Positions 23,703 to 30,378 of a DNA stretch of 30,378 nucleotides are shown here, piece after piece. Below the pieces are notes generated by a model. It made no database searches. It was not told the origin of the DNA and worked only from the letters and a program-made list of their open reading frames with translations. Positions within the stretch are counted from its first letter, which is position 1; every line of letters begins with the position of its first letter. Origin of the DNA: Nemertoderma westbladi (lineage: Eukaryota > Xenacoelomorpha > Nemertodermatida > Nemertodermatidae); NCBI GenBank assembly GCA_032718475.1, contig JAUCBJ010005322.1:1-30378 (forward strand), written 5' to 3'. Position numbers and translations under genes: made by a program.

Positions 23703-23889
23703 CTGCGTGTCTTTAATGTTTGGGAAGGGAATTCCGATAGTTATGACACATCGTGCAAAATCGTCGGCGAAGTCAATACCTTCACTGACTTTACCCCGAC
23801 AAACAGCTAAAAGTACCGCGCCGTTTCTATTGCCGTCGCCTTTAGAAATGACGTCGTAATATTCCTTCATAGTATCAGCAAATTCTTCC
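23703..23889 (-). CDS. BRIP1: BRIP1/FANCJ exon with helicase motif V
   Basis: The exon codes for [19 protein letters not shown], then [20 protein letters not shown], then [49 protein letters not shown] is motif V of FANCJ, which binds DNA and couples to ATP hydrolysis. The donor is GTTAGT after 23703 and the exon ends in phase 0, as required by the next exon. The 5' edge is ambiguous: an acceptor ending TTTCAAG would start the exon at 23896, and one ending TTCGAG at 23889. Only 23889 stays in frame with the best reading of the candidate exon at 23931-23988, so I used it. Confidence 0.85.
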
Positions 23890-23930
23890 CTCGAACCTTG
23901 AAATATAATAATCACATTTATTATTCTTAC

Positions 23931-23988
23931 CCGCGAACACATGCGGTGACTTCGAGATACTCCATCACCCCAGGAGACTTGGATCCGC
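23931..23988 (-). CDS. BRIP1: Candidate small BRIP1 exon
   Basis: A 58-bp segment lies between a good acceptor (AGTATTATTTCAG) and a good donor (GTAAGAAT) on the minus strand. In one frame it reads [28 protein letters not shown] resembles the S-T-G-L-W-x-x-L-E stretch that precedes motif V in vertebrate FANCJ, at the right place in the protein. The other two frames contain a stop or look unrelated. Joining it to the next exon needs a 41-nt intron, which is very short, and makes the linker to EEFADTM a few residues shorter than usual. It is a candidate, not a certainty. Confidence 0.5.
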
Positions 23989-24829
23989 CTGAAATAATAC
24001 TATTAAAATTATTTTATTTTTAAACAATTTTATTCAATTTAAGTTGCTATGTAATATAAATTTACTCTTAAATTTTAATTTTTAAAATAAAATGACTTGA
24101 AATTTACTTTTCTGTACCTTTTTTTTATGTTCAGTTTTGCAATAAGTCGTGTTTATTACATATTTTTATGAAGGAAGACTATAACAGTTGTTTTGTAAGT
24201 TCATAAAGCCATATTGGCTGCACGTATTGTTTTAAAAACTTCAGGGACTATCTAAGACAACTTTTATTAAACTAATATGTGTGGAATGGATATTTTTTAA
24301 ATATCTTAAGCCCATTACATTATGAGTCCATTACATAAGCCCATACGGTTGGCCATTTTACATGACAAATAAATAGTGTATTGTTAGCATTACCACATGA
24401 GACGCAATATTCTGTGCGATTTTTAGTCACAAAAGACGTCCACGAACACACCCGTGTTCACGTGGTTATGAATATTACATAAAGAATAATATACTCAAAA
24501 TGTAGTGTAATTCAATAACAAAAAGTTATTAATTTAAGTATAAGATAAAGTTATTTGAAAGAACAAAAATAAAATACTTTATGTCACATTTTAATTGACT
24601 GTCTCAACTATTCTGTCTGAGTGTATCGAGTTTTGGCGAGATCGAAGCAAGCGCTAAAATCCCAAGAGTAAAAAATTGAATACACGATAATATCTGGATC
24701 TCTGAAAGAGGCCAACAATTAATTGCCCAATCCATAGCGAATAAATTCTTCATCCGTACTGTAATCTCAGAGGTCAGAAACACAACACACTCGGGTTGAA
24801 GATAACCTTATGTTTGAAATCTAGGTATT
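23989..24829. other. AT-rich sequence upstream of the BRIP1 exons
   Basis: On the minus strand this should be intron or upstream BRIP1 sequence. I read it on both strands and found no helicase motif (Walker A, DEAH, SGTLSP) and no convincing exon. There is an imperfect hairpin around 24439-24464 (CCACGAACAC / GTGTTCACGTGG). Confidence 0.55.
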
Positions 24830-26542
24830 ACCAGCCGATCGCCTCAATGGTTGGAAAGCCCACTTTGAAAAGCTCCTCAATAATGACAGGGTATTGCCTG
24901 ATAACTTTATAGAAGTAAAAGTGTCTGAGTCTGTACTCCCAGATATTCCCATTGGCGATATCTCCTTTGCAGAAGTGAAGGCTGTTACAAAGAGCATTAA
25001 GACCAATCGTGCCAGTGGAGTAGATGGTGTTCCCCCTGAGGTCTTTAAAATACCTGAGTGTTTAAAGCTCATCTATCCCATCATAGTAGACATGTACCGA
25101 ACAACAAGAGTCCCACAAGAAATGAAAACAAATAAGTTGGTGCCAGTTCCCAAGAAGGGCAACCTAACACTCTATGGTTCTTTTCAGGGAATCTCATTGA
25201 TCTCGATTGCTGCAAAGCTATACAATAGGATTCTATTAAATCGCATCAGGGATCCCGTTGAGAGACTGCTCCGTGGAAATCAGAATGGGTTCCGTAAAGG
25301 TCGTGGGACCATGGAGCCCATTTTGGCACTTAGAAGGATAATTGAAGAGTTATCAAAAAAGAAAGACAGGCATCTGGCTGTTATCTTTGTTGACTTCTTC
25401 AAGGCCTTTGATTCAGTCTCTCGCTCACGTATGTTCAGCATACTTTCATTATATGGGATTCCTGATGAAATTATTGCAGCAATCAGATCAGTATACGATG
25501 GTTCGACAACATTTGTGTCTACTGTTGACGGTGACACAGAACCATTTGAAGTGTTATGGGGCGTCCTCCAAGGAGACACACTTGCACCATTCTTGTTCAT
25601 TATTGTGGTTGACTATGTTCTACGCATGTCCTTAGATCATTATAATAATGATGGGGTGATGATAACTCCACCTACAGGCTCCAGAAGTCGAGGAAATCCT
25701 GCCAAGTGCCTAACTGATCTAGACTTTGCTGATGACTTAGGAGTACTCTCAGAATCATTAGAGGGAGCCCAACGGCTCCTCAGCTCATTAGAACATGCTG
25801 CTTCTAGTGTTGGTCTTTTTATTAACTCCAGAAAGACCAAAATTCTGACATTTAACTTTGAAAGTCCTCAGCAAGTCTCTCATCGGATGAGCATAAGCTC
25901 AAAGGATGGTATGCTTGAGCATGTGGACGACTTCTGTTACCTGGGATCATGGATCCGGAAGTCAGGTGAGGACCTTCGAATACGTAAAGGAAAGGCATGG
26001 GCAGCCTTGAATAGGCTTTCCAGGATTTGGAAGTCACCGAGAATTAATCGGAAACTTAAGGTCCGATTATTTAGAGCAGCAGTAGTTCCAGTACTCCTCT
26101 ATGGGAGTCCATGCTGGGCTCTAACTGCTGAGGACACCAAATCTCTGGATGGCACATTCACAAGAATGCTACGCCGGGACCATTGTGTCAAGTACAATGC
26201 ACACATCTCCAACCAGACACTATATAACATTGGAGGTGTCTCATTGGTTCCCCCAAGCTTGACACTACAACAAAATCGCCTCCGCTTTGCAGGACATTGC
26301 TTTCGCCGTGAGGACCAGCCAGTGCATAATCTTGTACTTTGGCAGCCTCATGGAGTGAATAAGCATGGTGGACAGCCCATGACTTTCTTGAGACGCATCT
26401 TAAAGGACACTGGCCTTGAAGATGCGGATGATCTAGCAAATGTCATGGGTGATAGGGAGTTGTGGCGGTGCAATTTTGTTGACAAGCCGGCACAGCATTC
26501 TTAAAAATGCAGCTGCAATGCAGCATGCCGATCCTAGTAGTA
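24830..26542 (+). mobile_element. RTE-like LINE, copy 2 (5'-truncated)
   Basis: Same family and orientation as 14386-16492 and closely similar along its length. Similarity starts abruptly at CCAGCCGATCGCCTCAATGG (24831), typical 5' truncation from incomplete reverse transcription, and ends at GATCCTAGTAGTA (about 26541). No long flanking direct repeat like that of copy 1 is visible. If BRIP1 extends to the right it would lie antisense in an intron. Confidence 0.88.
24831..26504 (+). CDS. LINE reverse transcriptase, open but lacking endonuclease
   Basis: An uninterrupted frame of 557 codons covers the pre-RT linker, the RT and the C-terminal tail of an RTE-like non-LTR retrotransposon. Counting from the TTG at 24894: motif A is AVIFVDFFKAFDSV with its Asp at 167, motif B is GVLQGDTLAPF at 223-233, motif C is FADD at 278-281 (25725-25736), and the thumb and tail include LLYGSPCWALT and RLRFAGHCFRR. 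The catalytic aspartates are all present. No endonuclease domain and no natural start codon remain: a stop lies just upstream in the flanking DNA, and the frame enters from the truncation point. It is therefore a recent but dead-on-arrival copy. Confidence 0.88.
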   Translation, partial: PADRLNGWKAHFEKLLNNDRVLPDNFIEVKVSESVLPDIPIGDISFAEVKAVTKSIKTNRASGVDGVPPEVFKIPECLKLIYPIIVDMYRTTRVPQEMKTNKLVPVPKKGNLTLYGSFQGISLISIAAKLYNRILLNRIRDPVERLLRGNQNGFRKGRGTMEPILALRRIIEELSKKKDRHLAVIFVDFFKAFDSVSRSRMFSILSLYGIPDEIIAAIRSVYDGSTTFVSTVDGDTEPFEVLWGVLQGDTLAPFLFIIVVDYVLRMSLDHYNNDGVMITPPTGSRSRGNPAKCLTDLDFADDLGVLSESLEGAQRLLSSLEHAASSVGLFINSRKTKILTFNFESPQQVSHRMSISSKDGMLEHVDDFCYLGSWIRKSGEDLRIRKGKAWAALNRLSRIWKSPRINRKLKVRLFRAAVVPVLLYGSPCWALTAEDTKSLDGTFTRMLRRDHCVKYNAHISNQTLYNIGGVSLVPPSLTLQQNRLRFAGHCFRREDQPVHNLVLWQPHGVNKHGGQPMTFLRRILKDTGLEDADDLANVMGDRELWRCNFVDKPAQHS

Positions 26543-26894
26543 GGCCTACTTGGTTCGAGCCAGCCCCAATAGGGTCGTGTCGTTTGATATTTTTCGCTAT
26601 GGAGAGTGTCATCATTTTATTATATATTATATTATATCTGAATTTCGGTTAACCGAACCTAGCAATCAGGCGGCATCTGCCGTTTTCCACTGAACCTTGT
26701 ATGGGAGTTGGGAGTATATACAGTAATAATAATGATTTGTTTATTCAAATTATTTATTTTTAAAATTAAGTTTATTATTTATCGAATTTGAATTGTTGCA
26801 AAATTGTGCATTGCAAAAAGTGCAAATTGCAAAAAGTGCAAATTGCAAAAAGTGCAAATTGCAAAAAATGAACAGTTGCAAAATTAAAAGCGTT
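26543..26894. other. AT-rich spacer with a 16-bp tandem repeat
   Basis: No gene is seen. At 26811-26870 a 16-bp unit (TTGCAAAAAGTGCAAA) is repeated three times perfectly and a fourth time partly, immediately before the copia-like fragment. Confidence 0.7.
26811..26870. repeat. 16-bp tandem repeat
   Basis: Three exact TTGCAAAAAGTGCAAA units at 26811, 26827 and 26843, then a diverged fourth. Confidence 0.9.
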
Positions 26895-27251
26895 CGGTCT
26901 ACGATAGCTGCAGAGGCGTTAAGTCTTCAAGAAAGTCTAGAGCAATCGATATACACAAGAGGTGTCATTAGATAAATAATTGGTGATGGTGATTCTTTAA
27001 AGATACCCATCCGCGCGTATGTCGACAACAAGAGTGTCGTTAAAGCCATTCACTCAACGAAATTGGTTGATAACAAGCGACTACGAATCGATATTGGGGC
27101 TATAAAATAATCCCTAGAGAAGGGTGAAGTTGAATATGTGCGTTGGTGCCCAGGTTCCATGCAAATAGCAGATTGTTTGACAAAAAAAGGTGCATCCGGA
27201 TTTCATCTCCTGGAGAGTATACAACATGGTCGAATTGACTTTCTACGATAA
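26895..27251 (+). pseudogene. Copia-like retrotransposon RNase H fragment
   Basis: One frame reads RSTIAAEALSLQESLEQ, then SLKIPIRAYVDNKSVVKAIH, STKLVDNKRLRIDI, and YVRWCPGSMQIADCLTKKGA before a TAA at 27249-27251. The order STIAAEA..YVDNKS..KRLRIDI..ADCLTK is the C-terminal RNase H of Ty1/copia-type Pol proteins, with the catalytic Glu (AAEA) and Asp (VDNKS) still visible. Two in-frame TAA codons, at 26973-26975 and 27108-27110, disable it. Integrase and RT are absent, so only the 3' end of the element survives. Confidence 0.8.
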
Positions 27252-27435
27252 TGTAACGATTCGTCAGTAGACTATGTTTTAAACCATTGGAATATAACAG
27301 ACATGTGATTTATATTTAGAACAACAAAAAAAAAAAAATTTATTTATACTAATCTATGGTGATTGAATCTCTGGGATGCATGACTACATATATTTAGGAT
27401 AAGAAGGAAGGACTAAAAAAAAGTATTTATATTAA

Positions 27436-27599
27436 TGTTAATATCTAGGATATGTGTAAAATGTATAATTGTAGTAACGTGTGCAACGAACAAGTTCTAG
27501 AATAGTTAGTTTTAATATATTCTGGATTGTACTGCGTGAAAGTGTTTGTTGGTAATAAATAAGCGTTGTGGTATAATATAGCAGTATTTAGTATTAACA
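27436..27599 (+). mobile_element. Possible short 3' LTR of the copia-like element
   Basis: A 164-bp segment begins TGTTAATA and ends TATTAACA, a perfect 8-bp terminal inverted repeat of the TG...CA kind. It lies 185 bp downstream of the RNase H stop, is preceded by a purine-rich stretch (AAGAAGGAAGGAC near 27400), and contains AATAAA at 27554. These are the features of a short LTR, but no second LTR is in the window. Confidence 0.4.
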
Positions 27600-27998
27600 A
27601 TGCATCAACACACTCTATGTCTTTGTGGGGTCGGTAATCGGTCTGCAGTTCTCCAGTCTGCCGCTAAAGGGCGAAATGTCTGAAAGTGAAAAAACCTTCA
27701 CCTATTTTATGATTTGAATTCGTTTAAGCAGAATCTTGGAATATATGTACTATAACAAATGTTGTGTTGCGCCTTTGTGAAGAATATGATCGATCCACAG
27801 TTGTCCAGTCTGCCGCTAGAGGGTGAAATATCCGAAAGTGAAAAGCTTTCTCATTTCGTTATTTTTGTTATCCGGTTCAGCTGAAACTTGACCTATATCT
27901 ATCTATCTAATATCTGAATTGAAAACCTTAGTCATTTGTTTATATTACAAAGTTTATATTATGTAACCTTTTAAGACTACAAACCTAGGCACCACCTA
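27600..27998. other. Spacer with a diverged 65-bp direct repeat
   Basis: No gene. Two related segments at about 27638-27705 and 27789-27855 share CCAGTCTGCCGCTA-AGGG, GAAAT-T-GAAAGTGAAAA and flanking bases. The remainder is AT-rich and unrecognised. Confidence 0.6.
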
Positions 27999-28358
27999 AC
28001 TCCAGATGACTTTTCTGAATCTGGATTACTTAACTTAGATAGTAGAGTTAAGCAGCTACGCCTTAACCATGTGCATAAAGTGTATAATGGTAAATGTCCC
28101 AATTACCTAAAACAAAAATTCAAAAGAGTACGCGATACACACTCTTACAGTACCAGAGCTAGTGCTTCAAACTTCTACCTCCCGAATTGTAAATCCTTTG
28201 AATCTGATACTTTCTTTTGAAACGGCATTAAAAATTGGAACGCTCTGCCAAATGAAATTAAAAACCTAAATAATCAACATTCTTTTAAATCTGCAGTTAA
28301 ATCTCACCTCCGTGTGCAATGTAAAAATAGGTACAATAGTCCTACACTAAGTTATTAG
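27999..28358 (+). pseudogene. C-terminal end of a CR1-like LINE RT
   Basis: One frame reads TPDDFSESGLLNLDSRVKQL, then RLNHVHKVYNGKCPNYL, HSYSTRASASNFYLP, NGIKNWNALPNEIKNLN and SFKSAVKSHL. SRVKQLRLN-V-K--NG-CP-YL..TR-S..P..NGIK-WN-LP--IK..FK-A-K--L is the usual C-terminus of CR1/Jockey-group reverse transcriptases, beyond the catalytic domain. A single TGA at 28218-28220 interrupts it; it otherwise runs to TAG at 28356. Confidence 0.82.
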
Positions 28359-28686
28359 TTTATTAATTATTTACTATTTATACTGTAATTACGTTTTATA
28401 ATAAATTGTTCTGTACATTACATCTTTATCGTTGAGTCGGACATTGTCACGCTCTCGGTAAAGTTGTACATGTACATAGTGTAATTACGTTTTATATTGG
28501 TTTTAGGTTAGCGTAGTGTAATATTGTATTTGTAACCAAGTAACATAAAGGACCCCCTTGGAAATAAGCTGCAAAGCTTTAGGGGTAATCCTATATGTTA
28601 TGTTGGACAATACCTTTATACCGGTACATTGTTTGGTGTATTTGTTATTGTTTTTACATAATGTATAAATAAATCTATCTATCTAT
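27999..28686 (+). mobile_element. 5'-truncated CR1-like LINE, 3' end
   Basis: The RT tail is followed by about 330 bp of 3' UTR. It includes a likely stem-loop at 28548-28594 (AGGACCCCCTT pairing with AGGGGTAATCCT, and AAGCT with AGCTT around GCAA), and ends in ATAAATAAATCTATCTATCT, an ATCT microsatellite tail. CR1-group LINEs characteristically end in short tandem repeats rather than poly(A). TGTAATTACGTTTTATA occurs twice within the UTR, near 28384 and 28479. Confidence 0.75.
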
Positions 28687-29833
28687 TTATTCTGATTGTT
28701 TATTCTCCTCTCTTTCTGATTGATACCTGGCGCATATATTCTTATATTAATAATCTAATAATAATACTAATGTCTAATATTAACCTATAAAATTTCTTAA
28801 CGGCCCAGTGCTTAAAATTCAATCAGCCGGCCTCCCACCTAACATAGCAGTGAGTAACCTTATAGATATTCCCATAGGATTCATTGGGAAGAGCTATTCA
28901 GTTGACGGGGTAATAAATTACAAACTAACAGTTGTTTTACTTACTTACTGTCTGGGATAGAGTGAGAAAGTAATAAACTCAACCTTACTGAAACTTGGCA
29001 AGTACTAGTAATATTTACTTCTCTGCAGTTTGGGCCTATCCACTCAAAAGTAGTCGCATTTCTAGGCACTCATAAGCACAAGCTGGTGTTTCTATCATTG
29101 AATCTATGGCTATTTTTCGAAATTAAATAAAACACTTTACTTTAACTAATAATTTTTTCGAAACTTGTTCACATCCTGGGGTTGAGCTGCGTCGATTGAT
29201 ATAACTTTCATTCTTTAAGAAATCGAGTAAAATTAAAAAGTTCCAAACACGTTGTGTTACAAATTTCAAACAATATTACAAATATTTAGGAAAAATATTG
29301 GGGCGGATGAGGGTGATGACTCGGTATCATCAGAAAATCGTACTACATTACGGCTCATGGTGTGTAAAATGCAAACATTCTAGAATAAATAATAGTTATT
29401 CAAGGTGTTATATAAAATTAATCGAAGTACAACATATTTTGGGGATGTGCAATTCAAATTGCACTCGTGAGATCTATAATACTACTTAATAATTCTAGAA
29501 CGATTACATCTAAATTACATTAAATTAATTACAATAGTGTTGTGGCCGCTCGCCGCTCATCTGGTATATCATGCCCTTAATATTTATATAATAAATACTA
29601 TTGTTAACATTGAACAGATAAACAACGCAATGGGTATATGAAATTGAAATTATATAAATTCAGCAGACAGAAACACGTTCATAATCCGTCGAGATAATTA
29701 TATAATAACTCCGAAAATTAATACACTTAATATTATTATATATAAGTTAATAACGATACGAAATAAATACATTGAAGTGTCGTAAAAAATAATAAAAGCA
29801 GTCGTATCGGGTAATTTAGCATTAGAACACGGA

Positions 29834-29836
<3 letters not shown>
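28687..29836. other. AT-rich intergenic sequence / USP 3' flank
   Basis: Mostly AT-rich with runs of AATAAT. I see no coding region; short frames such as 29298-29489 have no family motifs and poor composition. The right part may belong to the 3' UTR of the deubiquitinase gene on the minus strand. Confidence 0.6.

Positions 29837-29868
<32 letters not shown>
29837..29868. repeat. Homopolymer run of 32 G
   Basis: An uninterrupted run of 32 G on the plus strand, 109 bp beyond the stop codon of the deubiquitinase, so C in its transcript if the 3' UTR reaches it. Such a run can form a G-quadruplex and is also a place where assembled length is unreliable. Confidence 0.95.
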
Positions 29869-29977
29869 CTCATGCGAAGGAGTTACTAACGAGTGACACT
29901 AGCTAGACGATCGAGGGAGTGGGGGGCGGGGTTACTAAGGAAGGATAACCTCTACATCTACTGTGGGGGAATGGGTA

Positions 29978-30378
29978 CTAAGGAGAATCTCTGGCCTGGT
30001 ACAAGAGAATGTAAGCGGATTCTGAGGTCCTAGAAACGTCGGATGTGAGTCCGTAGAACTCCTCTATGGCGGACGAATCGATCTTCTCGACAACATCGTC
30101 GTCGAAGAGCAACCAGAAGTCGTGACTCTTTACGATGGAGATGTAATGGCCGCGGTTGGGGCCGGAACCGCAGTGGACAACCACCGCGATGAGATCGTAT
30201 AGTCTGTGTGGGTTGGCTGCGTCGTCGGATGTGTTGAACAATCGCAACTCCAACGGAAACACAACCCGGTAACTGAGTTTAGTGTATCGATGAAGTTGCT
30301 CCATGTACTTGAACCTCTTTAGATGGACAGCGAGCACCAACGGGAGACGTTTTATCCGCATGAGTTTCTGGGCTTCCT
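29978..30378 (-). CDS. USP46: USP12/USP46-type deubiquitinase, C-terminal part
   Basis: USP12/46 enzymes are cysteine proteases that remove ubiquitin and act with WDR48 and WDR20. The frame reads from the window edge through [20 protein letters not shown], then [53 protein letters not shown] and [13 protein letters not shown], to TAG at 29978-29980. The match to USP12/46 is nearly continuous. GPNRGHY carries the catalytic His and FDDD the acidic partner. The catalytic Cys domain and N-terminus lie outside the window to the right. MRIKRLP is internal, not a start: the same frame stays open upstream with EAQKL, as in the family. The protein ends YQARDSP, about where USP46 ends. Invertebrates often have one gene for the USP12/46 pair, so the symbol is approximate. 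Confidence 0.93.
   Translation of the reverse strand, partial: EAQKLMRIKRLPLVLAVHLKRFKYMEQLHRYTKLSYRVVFPLELRLFNTSDDAANPHRLYDLIAVVVHCGSGPNRGHYISIVKSHDFWLLFDDDVVEKIDSSAIEEFYGLTSDVSRTSESAYILLYQARDSP

Noticed and set aside
23414-23896. RTEL1 as the identity of the helicase exons
   Set aside because: RTEL1 has a different motif V/VI context; [24 protein letters not shown] and GLSKWVR are characteristic of FANCJ/BRIP1.
29298-29489. 63-codon frame in the intergenic region
   Set aside because: No recognised motif and AT-rich composition; not supported as a gene.
1-30378. tRNA, rRNA or other structured RNA genes
   Set aside because: Reading both strands I saw no tRNA A/B-box pair in a cloverleaf context and no rRNA-like segment; a covariance-model scan would be needed to exclude small ncRNAs.

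Overview
This is a stretch of an animal (metazoan) nuclear genome, most likely an invertebrate bilaterian. The evidence is: spliced exons with GT/AG boundaries, metazoan protein families (a BRIP1/FANCJ helicase, a USP12/46 ubiquitin hydrolase, a DNAJC4-like J-protein), several classes of retrotransposon remains, and a very large satellite array. No species call is possible from the sequence alone. There is no sign of prokaryotic operons, CRISPR arrays or phage.

Layout. (1) 1-14117 is an almost pure tandem array of a 38-bp AT-rich satellite monomer, about 370 copies, running off the left edge. It carries nested higher-order duplications (61, 36/20/16 and about 26-27 monomers) and decays into diverged dimers at its right edge. 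(2) 14300-16588 is a damaged RTE-like LINE copy flanked by direct repeats of 86 and 96 bp. (3) 16960-23988, minus strand, holds the 3' end of a BRIP1/FANCJ gene. Three or four exons are recognisable. The last exon (16960-18790) codes for the tail and contains two in-frame protein minisatellites. Exon phases agree across a 4.6-kb intron. (4) Inside that intron, on the opposite strand, lies an uninterrupted 448-codon gene for a J-domain membrane protein (21865-23211). The intron also holds a 1.2-kb inverted-repeat structure with a recurring GTTGTT-type motif, and a perfect hairpin. (5) 24830-26542 is a second, better preserved copy of the same LINE, truncated at its 5' end. (6) 26895-28686 holds the tail end of a copia-like element (RNase H with two stops, possible short LTR) and the 3' end of a CR1-like LINE. 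(7) 29978-30378, minus strand, is the last coding exon of a USP12/46-type deubiquitinase, cut by the window edge.

How it fits together. The two host genes on the minus strand are a DNA-repair helicase and a deubiquitinase; no functional link between them is visible. The most notable points are the nested opposite-strand J-protein gene, the minisatellite-expanded FANCJ tail, the absence of upstream FANCJ exons before the next gene, and the organisation of the satellite. I did not find a convincing undescribed multi-gene system; the candidates for novelty are structural.
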